Shown here piece by piece: positions 49,201 to 59,851 of a stretch of 64,000 nt of DNA. Position 1 is the first letter of the stretch. Each line of letters starts with the position of its first letter. The stretch lies in the NCBI RefSeq assembly GCF_958979055.1, contig NC_084892.1, positions 24,392,001 to 24,456,000 on the forward strand, read 5' to 3'. The notes beneath the pieces are model-generated. The model made no database searches. It saw nothing but the letters and a program-made list of their open reading frames with translations, and was not told where the DNA came from. The translations under genes and the position numbers were made by a program. This DNA is from Alnus glutinosa. Lineage: Eukaryota; Streptophyta; Magnoliopsida; Fagales; Betulaceae.

Positions 49201-50654
49201 CAGCATGCAAGATATTTAATCAACTTGCTTGCAGATATGAGATTGAAAGAAAAGGAGGGGACACAAAGTACATTGGTTAGAATTAAGTGTTCTGAAATTT
49301 TGATGGTACCTATATGAGTGACACTAACAAGTTCACCATTTGGCAAAGTGACAGAGGTGGAAACAGTGGCTGTGATGGTGGTAAAAAAGGAGATGCTATT
49401 GACCATATGGTCAGTAGCACCAGTGTCAATAATCCAAGGAGAATCCTTTGGATTATGAAACTGATTGGTTTTGATAAATTGAGAATGAAAAACAGAATAT
49501 TTGGAATGAATAACAGAAGTGAAAGCAAAAATACCTGTCATTTTGGAAAAGAGATGATCTTGATTTGTAGGTAGCATACCTACTTGATTGGCGGAAGCAT
49601 GAGAAGATTCAGCTTGAGGCTTGATAAGAGCTAAAAGCTGATGGTATTGTTCTGCAGTGAATGGCAGTTGTGGCAATGGTTGTGAGGAATTATCAGCAAT
49701 TTCTTCTTGAGAATGCAGCACCGAATAAGCACTTGGTTTATCAGCAAAACCAGTAGAGGATGGCCGCTTTGTGAACTTGAATCCAGGGGGATAGCCGTGC
49801 AATTTATAGCACTTATCCACGGTATGTCCAGCAATACCGCAATGAGAACAAATCGGCCTCTCTTTTTGATTATAAGACTTGGTAAACTTATTCTGCTGCA
49901 CTGGTATAGCCTTACTCATCAAGGCTGCCGTATCATGGGTTAAAGTTCCGAGAAACACTTCTCTTTGGCTTTCTTCTTGAACAACCAAGGAAAACACCTT
50001 GTTGATTGAAGGTAGAGGATCAATTAAGAGAATTTGACCTCTGATATTAGAGAAAGAGTCATTGAGACCCATCAAGAACTGAAATATGTATTCTTGATTA
50101 TAATTTGCAACAACAGAACTCAAGGCTCCACAAGAACACGACGGAGAGCATGTACAGGTCGGAATTGGCCTGTAATTACTCAATTCATCCCAAAGTGACT
50201 TCAGACGGGTGAAATAAGCACTTACCGAGAGATTATCTTGAGCAAGAGCAGAAATGGATTTCTGCAATTGGAACAATCTAGGTCCATTCTTCTTGGAAAA
50301 TCTCTCCTTCAAATCCATCCACATTTCAGAACATGTGTTAATGTATATAACACTTGCAGCTATTTCCTTTGAAAGAGAATTCAAAATCCACGACAAAATC
50401 ATATCATTACATCGAGTCCAAGCTTCTGCTCCATCTGGATCAGACGGCTTGATCAAAGTTCCATCAACAAACTTGAGTTTATTTTTGGCTCGCAACGCCA
50501 TGGTCATAGACCTACTCCAGGTATTATAGTTCTCACCAATCAGTGGTTGAGAAACTAGAATTGCACCAGGACTATCGCCATTGTGCAGAAAAAAAGGATT
50601 AGAGAAATTGTCAATAAGGGAAGAAGAAGAAGAATCTTGTGAAACAGTCGCCAT
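46101..50654 (-). CDS. Copia gag-pol polyprotein, intact
   Basis: One uninterrupted frame; the start chosen is the ATG at 50654 ([10 protein letters not shown]), 18 bases after the primer-binding site. An in-frame ATG 12 codons upstream lies in the LTR. About 1517 residues. In order (numbered from the upstream ATG): Retrotran_gag_3/UBN2-type gag (about 30-275), zinc knuckle [14 protein letters not shown] (about 280), aspartic protease [10 protein letters not shown] (about 420), GAG-pre-integrase [10 protein letters not shown] (about 550), integrase with [17 protein letters not shown] and VERKHQ (about 610-715), reverse transcriptase with [14 protein letters not shown] and [12 protein letters not shown] (about 1020-1260), RNase H with FCDANWAG and CDSTAAL (about 1340-1420). 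The gag-integrase-RT order is that of Ty1/copia. All catalytic blocks are present, so it may be autonomous. Confidence 0.95.
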   Translation of the reverse strand: MATVSQDSSSSSLIDNFSNPFFLHNGDSPGAILVSQPLIGENYNTWSRSMTMALRAKNKLKFVDGTLIKPSDPDGAEAWTRCNDMILSWILNSLSKEIAASVIYINTCSEMWMDLKERFSKKNGPRLFQLQKSISALAQDNLSVSAYFTRLKSLWDELSNYRPIPTCTCSPSCSCGALSSVVANYNQEYIFQFLMGLNDSFSNIRGQILLIDPLPSINKVFSLVVQEESQREVFLGTLTHDTAALMSKAIPVQQNKFTKSYNQKERPICSHCGIAGHTVDKCYKLHGYPPGFKFTKRPSSTGFADKPSAYSVLHSQEEIADNSSQPLPQLPFTAEQYHQLLALIKPQAESSHASANQVGMLPTNQDHLFSKMTGIFAFTSVIHSKYSVFHSQFIKTNQFHNPKDSPWIIDTGATDHMVNSISFFTTITATVSTSVTLPNGELVSVTHIGTIKISEHLILTNVLCVPSFSFNLISASKLIKYLACCLIFIANHCFIQNLVTWKTIGVGEERGGLFYLLQAPRANVHSRVLAVSLKNPSSDLWHYRLGHLSTSRQNMLHALIPSISVDSNKVCNVCPMAKQRHLPFPVSTTVSKNPFDLVHVDIWGPFSVQSINGSRFFLTIVDDFSRYTWIYLMHNKSQSRSIVQSFFTMVNTQFNLKIKSLRSDNGVEFQMNDFFSHQGTLHQLSCVETPQQNSVVERKHQHLLNVARALRFQAHLPLSFWGDCVLTATHIINRIPSPLLSNRSPFELLFSIPPNYSHLRVFGCLAFASTLTRDRTKFDSRSIPSIFIGYPHGTKRYKLFSLITKSVFVSRNVIFHEHIFPYASRMIHTDSQGVILPSSPSFHDSPSTSFPSFIPDCTPTPISLPPLDDNHPSCSDVPVSSYDVPISSPDISSQLPPTSLPLRHSTRPKNAPKYLQQYHCHLASLPNSLKSFPTTKAGNDTGNPYSLSSVLSYDRLSPSHKHFSLSISSHYEPKFFHQAVKFPHWREAMNAEISALQQNNTWFLTSLPPGKRAIGCKWVYKVKLKADGNVERYKARLVAKGYTQSEGLDYHETFSPVAKLTTVRCLLALAAAKNWTLHQLDVNNAFLHGELDEEVYMTPPPGFAAKGESQVCKLIKSLYGLKQASRQWFSKFSTTLLNHGFTQSKADYSLFTRIQGSSFIALLVYVDDIILASNDPAAISDLTIFLDQKFKLKDLGSLKYFLGLEVARSAQGISICQRKYALEILEDAGLLACKPAKFPMEQNLKLSSKDGVLLEDPSSYRRLVGRLIYLTITRPDLTFAVQHLSQFMQEPRQPHLDAAHRLLRYIKHSPGQGLLFPSNSDLHLKAFCDANWAGCPDTRRSVTGYCVFLGESLISWKSKKQQTVSRSSAESEYRAMASTCCELIWLFSLLKDFHISHPQSALLFCDSTAALHIAANPVFHERTKHIELDCHFVREKIQLGLIRTLHVKSHLQLADIFTKPLGCALFHNLLSKMNILDIFHLEGEYQHLTQPVTCNMSTAECRSKKHTDQQCDIQAVT

Positions 50655-50684
50655 GGAAGGAATTTCAGAAGAGCTCTGATACCA

Positions 50685-51022
50685 TATCAATAACCGAACG
50701 GTTTAGGTGAAAACAGAGAAAACAGAGAATGAGAATGAAATCTGTAACTTGTATTGAATAATTATCAAGTATTCCTTTTATACAACTTGCAGAAACTTGA
50801 AGACTAAGCTACGTTGTAATAAACCACACTGATTAACATCTAACTAACTATAGTTAATACAACAACTAATTAACTACAGCTAATACAACATGTGATGAAA
50901 AACAATAGAGCATGTGCTCTCTAGGTGACAGCCTGGATATCACATTGTTGATCTGTGTGCTTCTTGCTACGACATTCTGCAGTGGACATGTTGCATGTAA
51001 CTGGTTGTGTGAGATGTTGATA
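50685..51022 (-). repeat. 5' LTR of the Copia element
   Basis: 338 bases. The right edge abuts TGAGG. The left edge abuts the primer-binding site. Promoter and poly(A) positions within it were not resolved. Confidence 0.95.
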
Positions 51023-51345
51023 TGAGGACCATGAGGTTACGTGCCAAATGCTGTTTGGTGTACGTCTCTGTAGAGAAGGTGGCGTTTCGGGAAGGAATCG
51101 GTACAGTAGCAGTCAAACGTGAAACACGTTGAACTACAGGGTGTCCCCTTACGAGTTGACGAGATGAGTCTGCGACAACCACGATAGCAGCACGTACATA
51201 AATATCACATTATTGTTTACTTGCTCATTTACTTTATCTCAAGTAAAGAGACAGAAACCAACGGAGCTCTGTCTCTTTTCCAGTAGTTGTATTCACTAAT
51301 TCCTTTAAAATTCACTTTTAATTCATCTTGAAACTCAAATCATCA

Positions 51346-51470
51346 GGAACCTTATGGATTTGTGTCGATCATATCATTACTACTGTTATTGGATCTGGAA
51401 TTTGTCTCTGGCATGGAGTACTTCACAGTTAGGATGGATAGGAGGGTCAGTTTCCTTGCTCTGTTTCGCA
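51346..51470 (+). pseudogene. Amino acid permease (AAP-type) exon fragment
   Basis: After an AG resembling a splice acceptor, the frame reads GTLWICVDHIITTVIGSGI. After a one-base deletion it continues LSLAWSTSQLGWIGGSVSLL then CFAV. This is the first transmembrane block of plant AAP transporters (GTLWTAVAHIITxVIGSGVLSLAW...QLGWIxGP). It ends abruptly and joins unrelated sequence. It is cargo of the Mutator element, copied from genomic DNA and not functional. Confidence 0.75.
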
Positions 51471-51668
51471 GTACATGCATGAAGGCATCGGATATGTTGC
51501 AATAGACAATTAATTCTGATAGATGACGCAAGTTCATTGGTGTTTATAAAAAATAATTCCGAGCAAGGGTCATCGCAAAATCCAAATTCGGCTCTGAGAG
51601 TTGAGAACGGTACAAGAAATGGTCCTCTGTTTGACATTCAAAAAACAGAGCATGATAACACCCTTCCT

Positions 51669-52012
51669 GCTCAGGTGATTGAAGCTGTCAATGGAGACCT
51701 TGAGCTTCTTCATAAGCCTGTTCACGACGGAAGTTCGGGTCCGGTCCGACGATGAACCCGGTCCTCAGCCGGGGAGGCTCCGGTTGAAGCCGTTGGAGCG
51801 GTCGAGGGCCTCGAGCATGACCTTCTTGAGAGCGAGTGCCACGTCGGCATCCATGCGAGAGCAGAGGTCCTTGACGGCTATGGGGTTGTGGAGGGTCTGG
51901 CTCTGCTCGTGCGCCCTACGGTGGGCGTGGTTGAGGCGGTCCAACTCCTCAGTTCATCCTTCGCGGAATCGGCGTCCTCGAAGAACTTGTCCAGGAGGAC
52001 ACTCGATGATGT
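51669..52012 (-). pseudogene. Syntaxin (SYP1-type Qa-SNARE) fragment
   Basis: Minus-strand text: SSVLLDKFFEDADSAKDEL, then after a shift LDRLNHAHRRAHEQSQTLHN, PIAVKDLCSRMDADVALALKK, LEALDRSNGFNRSLPG, a TGA where the family has Cys, then GPGSSSDRTRTSVVNRLMKK and LKVSIDSFNH. This is the N-terminal Habc region of plant plasma-membrane syntaxins (SYP12/13 style, with the CGPGSSxDRTRTSVV block). The SNARE motif and membrane anchor are missing. A frameshift and the stop make it a pseudogene fragment. It adjoins the right inverted repeat of the Mutator element. Confidence 0.85.
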
Positions 52013-52341
52013 GATGGCCCTCTATGAAACTCACCAATTTGTTTTTTAAGGCATGAAACTCACCGTTTTGAAGAGGGATAATTTTGGAAAGCTTGCCTTC
52101 AAGTGGTCATGTGAGCTGCACCTGACCTCTTTTTCGTCATTTTTGACAGACCAAGCCGACGGAAGATTTTAAGTGCCAAAGTTGGTTATATCAGGGGGTT
52201 ATTTTCTAATTTTTAAACATTGGACGTCAAATTGCCAATGAGTAGATACATCAAGGGGTAAAGTGTCATTTTCCCTTATTTAATTAATCCATTCTCTATT
52301 TGAATATTCTTTTTTTTTTTTTTTTTTTCCTGTGTGGTATG

Positions 52342-53110
52342 TAGAATGTGCAAAACCCGCAATCCCCGCCCCGCCCCACAGCACCCGCCCCACCCCGCGC
52401 CCGCAGAGGACTGGGTTTTCAAATTTTTTTGCGGGTTAAGGTCTTAATTTAAGAAATTTATGCGGGGTGGGGCAGGTTGCGGATTTAACCTTTTAAAAAA
52501 TGCGGGTCCCCACCCCGCCCCGCCCCACACCGTACAAAGGAGGAAAAAAAAAAAAAAGGGTCCACTAGCTCATTTCATTGTGTGAGAAATACAATTTATA
52601 GTTCAATTTCATGGGATGTTAAAGTATACACATTTTTATTGTATTGTTATTTGAAATAATCTTTTCATTACTTCTGGAAAAGACAAGAAAATTGATTACA
52701 TGGAATAGTGAAATATTATAACTTTTTATTCTTTACATTTATTCAATTATGCTTTGTTGATGGGAAAAAATAGAAATCATGTTTCTTAGAATTTTATCTT
52801 ATAATTAATAGGGCTTTTAGTTTAAAAGACTAATTCCATGGAAAATGTTCTTGAATGAAAATATGAATTTAATTTTCTATTTAAAAAACCAGTATTTTTT
52901 TGAATTTTTATTTTTTTACAAAATAAAATCAAAATTACGTAAATGCCACTCAAAATACCCGCCCCGCGCGAACCCGCCCCGCAGTGATCCACCCCGCACG
53001 GTTAGTCTTTATCAAGTACGGTTTACGGGTTAAAAATTTCTAACCCACAAAAGTGCGGGGCGGGCCCAAAAAAGGCAGAAACCCGGCCCGCCCCGCCATG
53101 CACACCCCTA
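52342..53110. mobile_element. 769-bp hAT-type non-autonomous element
   Basis: Perfect 8-bp target duplications GTGGTATG at 52334-52341 and 53111-53118. The ends are inverted: TAGAATGTGCAAAACCCGC at the left and, read inward from the right, TAGGGGTGTGCATGGCGGGG. The subterminal regions are rich in CCCGCCCCGCCCC, and the centre is AT-rich. No coding frame. Confidence 0.85.
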
Positions 53111-53118
53111 GTGGTATG

Positions 53119-53516
53119 CATTGCGAATTTTTTATCTCTACACTAGTTTGACCAGGTTCTTATAAAAATTATTCTTTATTTTAATTTAAATTTTTTTTTT
53201 TTTTTTTTTTGGTGTGCCATGTAGTACATAGTACTTATTTCTGCAGTGCAGTACTTGTTTATTATCACATAAGATGTAGCCATGTACACTTTATATAGGC
53301 AAGTAATATTTTTATAAATATATTTTGTATACAGTATACACCTCTCATCGGTATTATTAATCCTAAATTAAAAATAATAGGCATGACGTTGAATGTGATA
53401 TTAACAATGTATATTAGAGACATGAATAGAAGTCAAGAGATATGCATATATAAAAAGTATGCAAATAGTTAATAATATGCCTTAGATAATAGCTAGGTTG
53501 ATCAATTCATATGTTA
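53119..53516. other. Intergenic stretch
   Basis: AT-rich with poly(T) at 53190-53210. Nothing supported. Confidence 0.5.
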
Positions 53517-53739
53517 GAGCATTAGTAGCAGATGCCCTATAAGTAGTTCTATTTCTTAAAATAGGAAAAATTTAAAAAAAGTCACAAAAAATCAAGCCAC
53601 AACAGTTACCCTATTTTAGGGGACTACCCTTGGGAAGCTACAGTGCTTCCCAATCATATATTTTAATAATAATAATAAAAAAAAAAGCTCTTTCTCTCCT
53701 CTCTCCTTCACGTTCCAATCAGTAATCACTTTCTCATCT

Positions 53740-54399
53740 TCCACTCATATTTCTTCCGATGCAACTCATCTTCCTCGCTCAGATGGTCATCGTCGAGGTC
53801 GTCGAGCTTTGCAGAGAGAGTGCCAGTAGAGGAGAGACTGGAGGAGCTGGGATCGGCGGAAGTGGCGGTGGAGTCTGGCTCGATCGAAGAGGTGTGGTTG
53901 AGGAGGATGTTGCAGAATTCGTCCTCAAAGCACTAGTAGCTGTTACCCTATATTGGTTCCCTTCCCTATATTTAGGAAAAATTTTATAAAAAAATCAAAA
54001 AACCTTTCACAGCAGATTCCCTATATTTAGATGAGGGGGTTGGGAATGAATAGTAATTCCCTATGTATACATGTCTACTACTCCTTCCCTATGTATTATT
54101 TTAATATAAAAGAAGTATAATTAATTGATATAGGAAAGAGAGAGAAAGTAGGAAAGAGAGAAAAAGAATAAAATAAGAGTAAAGAAAATAATATTTAATT
54201 GATAAAGGGAAAGGTAAGGGAATCTATTGTGGGATATTTTTTTATAGGGAAGGAAAAAGTAGTTTTGTTCCATAAATATAGGGAAAATGGTTGGGAATCT
54301 GCTGCTAGTGCTCTCAGGCCGAGCCAAGGTGATCCAGATGGTCGAGTTGGCCCTGTTGCCGCTCTGCTGCTCGTCGCCGGAGAGAGACGCCGATGACAA
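53740..54399 (-). pseudogene. Captured coding fragment, interrupted by a MITE
   Basis: The minus-strand frame from 54399 reads MSSASLSGDEQQSGNRANST and IWITLARP. Past the inner element it resumes in frame as EDEFCNILLNHTSSIEPDS, then a Ser/Thr stretch, LDDLDDDHLSEEDELHRKKY. The continuity across the insertion supports a single captured exon later hit by the second transposon. The parent family is not recognised. Confidence 0.45.
53928..54313. mobile_element. Inner Harbinger-like MITE, 386 bp
   Basis: Ends AAGCACTAGTAGCTG and (from the right) GAGCACTAGCAGCAG, flanked by TCA at 53925-53927 and 54314-54316. The internal arms 'ctatatttaggaaaaat' and 'aaatatagggaaaatgg' are inverted. Same family as its host. 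Confidence 0.65.
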
Positions 54400-54707
54400 T
54401 GACTATTGGATTTCATCCACGGCCTGCACTGCGATCGACGACAGTGACTATTGGATTTCATCCATTTTATGCTTTTGGATTTAGAAGGAAAAACGGAAGA
54501 TACAGGTTCTATGGAGTGCGCCGGAGATTCGGAGAAGACGAGAGAGTAAGAGAAGAAAATAAATGAATAAAAAAAATAAAATAAAATAAAATAAGAGTAA
54601 AAAAATAATATTTAATTGATATAGAGAAAATGAAAGGAATCTATTGTGGGGTGTTTTTTTATAGGGAATCAAAAAGTTGTTTGGTTGGGTGTCTGCTACT
54701 AGTGCTC

Positions 54708-55002
54708 TTAGGCACAATGACGCACAGTGATATAGCCAGAATTTTGGTTCAAAATGGACAACATTAAAAGATAGAATTAAAAAAAAATGATTAAAAATAT
54801 TAAATTATAAATAAATAAAATCAACAAAATTGCAATTATAAATTTCATACAAGATTAAAGGATATACCTGTAAATTTGCTAAATCTACCTCGGTGTCAAC
54901 TCGTTTAAGATTTAATTGGGGCTCAACAGAATCATTACTCTCCATAATTTCAAATAACTACAATAACAGATTTCATACCAATTAAAACATTTAAAAAAAT
55001 TA
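54708..55002. other. Intergenic spacer
   Basis: AT-rich, no feature supported other than the target duplications at its two ends. Confidence 0.5.
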
Positions 55003-55396
55003 GGGTTAAATACATATTTGCCCCATGTGCTTTACGACCTTTATTTTTTGCCCCCTCAGTTTTACTTTTTATCAAATTTGGTACCTGTGGTATATGAAAA
55101 GATGGAAATGGTACCTCCGTCTGACTTCCCGTCCAAAACTAACGTCTACCCACGTCATTGGGTACCTAAAAATTTGAAGCCCAGAACCCAATTCTTTACA
55201 CATCGTTTCCAACAACATCCAGACAACAACATGACAGAAAATGCCGTGGGTGGACGTTAGTTTTGGACGGAAAATCAGACGAAGGTACCATTTCCGTCTT
55301 TTCATATACCACAGGTACCAAAATTGATAAAAAGTGAAACTGAGGGGGCAAAAAATAAAGGTCGTAAAGCACAGGGGGCAAATATGTATTTAACCC
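55003..55396. mobile_element. 394-bp Mutator-type foldback MITE
   Basis: Near-perfect inverted arms of about 155 bases, starting GGGTTAAATACATATTTGCC and including 'ggtacctgtggtatatgaaa' and 'cccgtccaaaactaacgtc'. Nine-base duplications AAAAAATTA lie at 54994-55002 and 55397-55405. Shares the GGGTTAAATAC end with 19642-20389 but has no GC-rich core. ORFs inside are mirror images of each other. Confidence 0.9.
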
Positions 55397-55629
55397 AAAA
55401 AATTAATATATTTATCAACACAGTAATTTTTTTTTAAAAAAAAAATCTAAATATAAAAGTTTGTGTAGATAATTTTACCATGTACTTCATAGTAAATTGA
55501 AAAATAAATCAACAGAAAGATTTAATTACATGTGTAGTATTTCTCTTTATATATATAAAGCTCCAAAGCATCACCTCTGAAGCATCTACAGTTTCTTGAC
55601 AGCCTCCCCCCACATGAACGTACAAAATT

Positions 55630-56130
55630 AATTGGGTTGTGGTTGTGGATAAAAATCAGGAACGTATTAGAATTGACATTGTTGTAAGGGACTATGAATG
55701 CGTTGTCTTAGCGGCATGTAGTACTACTATAAATGTGGTAACTGATCCAATTGTGGCTGTGGTTGAAGCTTTGCCTGCTTTACACACCGTGGAGTTAAGT
55801 AGAGGGATGAGCTTTAATGCCATTATTTTGGAGGGGATGCCCTATAGATTGTAACGGCGATTAATGCAGAGGGTAATAATTGGAGTAAATTTAGACATAT
55901 AGTTGATGGAATCAAAAACGAATTGCTCTAGTTGAGATCGTGGAGCGTTGAACGTGTCAAGAGGAGTATAAATTCGGTTGTTCATACCATAACTCGAGAA
56001 ACTATTTTGTGTGTCATAAATAGGGTTTGGGTTGAAGAAACTCTAAATTGTATATGTGGTATTGTAGGTAGGGAGTTTTATGTCCCTAATTGATTTGATG
56101 AATTTTCAATAAAAGTTCTGACTTTAGTTA
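55630..56130 (+). pseudogene. LINE-type RNase H domain relic
   Basis: The reading starts VVVDKNQERIRIDIVVRDYE, VLAACSTTINVVTDPIVAVV, EALPALHTVELSRGMSFNAI. After a shift it continues NAEGNNWSKF, HIVDGIKNELL, stop, LRSWSVERVKR and the INSVVHTIT block. This is the C-terminal RNase H/retroelement domain found in plant L1-type LINEs ('VVRDxxGxVLAA...A..AL..AV.L....G'). Stops and shifts make it dead. It ends near an A-rich 'aataaataaataaaag' tail at about 56137-56151. Confidence 0.7.
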
Positions 56131-56151
56131 AAACATAAATAAATAAATAAA

Positions 56152-56686
56152 AGAGATCTCTATAATGCTTTAAGAGTACAAATTTTCACTGTTGGAATGA
56201 ACTCTCGAAGTCTTTTTTTATTTATTTATTTTTATTTTTTTAATGAAAAACATTAATAGACCAATATCTTTGTAATTTAAAAATAACACATCCCTATCTA
56301 AAAATAATTAAATATATATTGTCAAGCTCCAATACAATACTCAAAAAATAATAATAATAATAATAATAATAATATAATTTGAAGAATAAAGAGAGACACA
56401 GGATAGACAGTTAAGTTGGTTAAAAGGGCAACCCAAGACCATTGGACCATTTCATAATTATAAATTTAATTTTGAATATATATTTAAAAATTTTAATTGA
56501 CGTTGCACCCGTAACTGTTATATCGTTAAATCATGTCGAAGAAAAGGAGAGTAGAAGCCATTAAAGCTTCCGAGAAGCTTGGGCGATATATGGAATGCTC
56601 TCCTGCTTAGGCGTCTTTTCAGACCAATCTCTGTATTCTGATCCAACAAACAAAACCAAAACTAGCTTCTTCTTTGGTTTCTAGCC
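56152..56686. other. Promoter side of the DUF4378 gene
   Basis: (AAT)n at 56348-56372. The first exon of the gene downstream probably begins near 56600. No TATA box could be fixed. Confidence 0.45.
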
Positions 56687-57154
56687 ATGGCTTTGGACAT
56701 GCGCAATCACTTTCGTTGTGCCACTCGATTCTCCTCCCACAGGTATAATGTTCTTTCTCTATGCGTGATCTTTTGTTTCTTTTTTCCTGTAATTTTTCGC
56801 TCTTCGTTGGTTTTAGTGATCAATATTTAAAGAAATTTAAACAACTAGAACGAAAAAAAGAAAGAAAGAATGGGGTTTGCTCAGATTTTACTCCAACTGT
56901 TCGCTGTATTTTTCCAGAGAATTTCAGGGTCCATAATAATTTTCCTACCTTTTGTTTCTTCAACTAAACATAGAAATTCATCAAATAAAAATGCTTAAAA
57001 TGGTCTTCCTTCCCTTTTGTTCCCATTCATTTCTATAGCTAAATCTTCAAGTTGAACTGATCCATTTATATGTTTCTCCCTGCTATGGTTCGGACCCTAA
57101 AATCTTTTGCTGGCTAATGCATAATTTTTCTTTTTCTTGTCAAACAGAAAATAA
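56687..57154 (+). promoter_or_regulatory. Upstream ORF spanning the leader intron
   Basis: The leader exon contains ATG at 56687 and the frame MALDMRNHFRCATRFSSHR up to a GT donor at 56743. After the intron (acceptor CAAACAG, ends 57147) it reads K then TAA at 57152-57154. It therefore encodes a 20-residue peptide ending 25 bases before the main ATG at 57180 and could lower main-ORF translation. Confidence 0.5.
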
Positions 57155-57179
57155 AATTAAGAGGTGACTTTTGTTAGCA

Positions 57180-59813
57180 ATGGGAAAGCACTTTCGAGAC
57201 AAACACTGCTCCTTTCTTTCGGAGAGTAGTCATCCTGGATGTACGTGGAATATACTTCATGTCATCAAGTATCATCACTGGCGTTATGGTAAGAGAAGAT
57301 ATTCAAACAAAAAGTGTGCAGGTGGTAGCCATGTCGCTGGTAAGCAACTTTTTTTTTTTTTTTTTTTATATGAAAAATTCTCTTGCTCTAGCAAGGCATG
57401 CTAATTTGGCTTCTATTATATTTATATTTGATCCTTCAATGATATTATTAAGTCTTCCATTTAATTATGCCTTAGATGTCATGTACGAATATTCTTGCAT
57501 CATCTGAAATATTTAATTGAAATGTGGTAAATTATTTATGACCCCAAAATTTTTAACTTTAGAAAATGATAAATTTAATCATTTCAATGCCGCGACATGA
57601 TTTCTAAAGTAATTGGATGAATTTTGGTGAGCACAATGTCCTAGGTGGAATTAGCACTCAGTGCAGGACCTCTTTGACGATAACTGATAAGTAGATTAAT
57701 TTCCCGAGTTATATATGTTAATAACCTTTTTTCTGCTTCTGTAGGAGTTGGATATCCAGTGAATGATACAAATGCCTTCAGTGATGATAAAATGCAAGAA
57801 CAGAATTGTGCTGAGATGGACTACTGTATTGTAAGTTGACGCAAAAGGATTTTTGTTATTGCATGCATTTGTAGTTTGCCCTAAAGCAATGTTTATATCT
57901 GAACCACCTATAACATTAAAAAAATGGCAAGTTTTGGTTCTCTTTGGTCCTGATAGATAGGAAAATGAATTTCTAGTTCGCCTCTCAATAAAATATAATT
58001 TAGTGAAGTTAATGTCTGATTTGAAATGCATCAGATTGGAGAAAAGACGACGCAGTACTCCACTCCAGCACCTAAAAATTCTGTTAGAGCCCGAATAAAA
58101 GCAATGATTTCTGAAGAAATGTCCAAAAAGAAGGGCAAACATCACCGAAGTTCAAGCTGTCCTGTTCGATCACAGGTAGTTCGAAGGAATTCCATTCATC
58201 ATTTGGAACCTTCAGATTCGGCTCCCCTTGCTGATTTTGTATTAGACAATAGAAGTCCTACAAGTGTTCACCAAAAGCATGAAGACTCTCCCGTTATCAG
58301 CACATCGGACTCACTGCCTCTGGAATGCTGTGAGGATCCAGTTACCAGCGACAAAAGTCATGAAGAGTGTGAGTATCAGAAGGAACCAACAGAGAACCAC
58401 ACACTTGTTGAGGAAAAGTTGGACAACACAAAGCAAGATATGTCGGAGCAGAAGCTGACACATACAAAGGAACTCACTAGAGATGCTTCACTCCATACAA
58501 AGGAGCTTCTGAATCCTCTTGACATAATCAATGTAAACAAGAATTTATTATTAGAAATGGGACTAAGTAAGTCTGGATCATTCCCTTTACCTGGCTCGTT
58601 AATAAGAAGAGGTTCTGGGCCTAGCAAACTGAAACACATGCAGGAGGGGATTGGGTTTCATGCAAAAGAAAAAGGAAAGATCCAATTTGGTAGTCAATCG
58701 CATAAGTCAGTTGAGTTCAGATACTCGGGAGATTTTGCTAACCAGTCAATGCCATCAAAAGCAGTGAATGAACTAGATGGAATTCTAAAATCAAACCAGA
58801 AAACAGCTGACATGCATGAGAATCAAATGGCTATCAAGCGTTTCAAGGATCTTAAACAGAAGATAAGGCATGTGATTAAGGAAAGCAGAAAAGAGAGGCA
58901 TCGGATTACTATGGATGCTATCCTTCACAAAATTCCTCATGGCCAGGGGTTTTCTAATGAAGGAAAGAAAGAGATTTTCAATCAATTGAAGGACTCTGCA
59001 ATAAATAGACAAGGCAAAGCTAGTCCTGGAATTAGTTATGAGATTGATCATTCTATTGCTCGAATGCGCCACATGAGAAGAACATCATCTCTCAACGAGT
59101 CGCTGGACAGATATTGTCAGCTGTACGAGACTAGTTTCAACAGAGAAGCCAAACACAGAACCTCTGGGAGATCAAAAACAGAAGAGGCATCTTTGCCTTC
59201 AGGAAGTGCTCCAAAATCCCTGACAAGGGTTCACTCTTTACCTGAACTCAAATCTTATATCTATCAGAGTGAAGATTCTTCTGATGTTTTTTCTTCAGGA
59301 ATGATTACTAGGACTGTTGTGGATGGCTCTGTAAGCAAAGGAATCAATTTTGATGAACAGGAAAATCTAGAGCTTTCTCAAGATTCAGAAAATCGGTTGC
59401 AGTTAGATATTCTTGTAGAAAGTAAAGTTCAAGAAAACTTGCTTGAAGTTGGTGAAACTAATTTGGTTTTGGGAGATGAGGTTGGATCAACATCAGCAAT
59501 TGCAAACAATGAGACAAATGCTCAGGGGGGTTTAATTGCTGACGATTTTGGAAACTTGAAAGCAAGGGAAATCACTTCTCAAAATGAGGACATTGAGGAG
59601 GATGTTGGTCCCTCAAAGGAACCCACTGCTGAATTGGAAGAACTCATTCCAGTTTCTCTGACTGAATCCAATTCTCTAAAGGACACAGCCAGCCCTGAAC
59701 AGTTTTCCATAGCAGAAGGTATTCCCTTCAATCGATTTTCGTTACATTGTGTTACATCATCCCAATTCAAGCTTGTATGTTCTCTTTCTAGCTAAGTCGG
59801 TACCAAGTGCGTG

Positions 59814-59851
<38 letters not shown>

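Larger units (their letters stand above)
45865..51022 (-). mobile_element. Complete Ty1/copia retrotransposon, non-canonical ends
   Basis: 5158 bases flanked by the 5-bp duplication TGAGG (45860-45864 and 51023-51027). The LTRs are 45865-46202 and 50685-51022, 338 bases each, and read the same throughout by eye. On the minus strand each LTR starts TATCAACATC and ends GGTTATTGATA, so its ends are TA...TA rather than TG...CA. The primer-binding site TGGTATCAGAGC (complement 50673-50684, initiator Met tRNA) abuts the 5' LTR with no spacer. A polypurine tract TTGAGGGGGAG (complement 46203-46213) abuts the 3' LTR. One polyprotein ORF is intact. It is inserted in the Pack-MULE. Confidence 0.95.
44138..52275. 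mobile_element. Pack-MULE-type Mutator element with host gene fragments
   Basis: Terminal inverted repeats of about 218 bases, 44138-44355 and 52058-52275, start GGGGAAAGTACACTTTACC / GGGAAAATGACACTTTACC and pair closely throughout (for example 'tctgtcaaaaatgacg' in both). Nine-base target duplications TTATTTAAT lie at 44129-44137 and 52276-52284. Without the nested Copia (5158 bases) the element is about 3.0 kb. No transposase was found. The interior holds a broken amino-acid-permease exon (51346-51470, +) and a broken syntaxin fragment (51669-52012, -), so its cargo comes from at least two genes. Other interior ORFs (45558-45785, 44631-44933) are unrecognised. Poly(C) of 24 lies at 44837-44860. 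Confidence 0.85.
53517..54707. mobile_element. PIF/Harbinger-like element with cargo, hosting a second copy
   Basis: Inverted ends GAGCATTAGTAGCAGA (left) and GAGCACTAGTAGCAGA (read inward from the right), with TTA duplications at 53514-53516 and 54708-54710. The subterminal CCCTATNTTTAGG and 'aagctacagtgcttccc' words match the element at 2202-3044. The cargo (53740-54399) is divided by an inner element at 53928-54313. No transposase. Confidence 0.75.

Noticed and set aside
55018-55381. Paired ORFs on both strands
   Set aside because: Mirror images caused by the inverted arms of a MITE.
56687-56742. MALDMRN... as the true start of the DUF4378 protein
   Set aside because: After splicing the frame stops at 57152-57154; it is an upstream ORF, not the main start.
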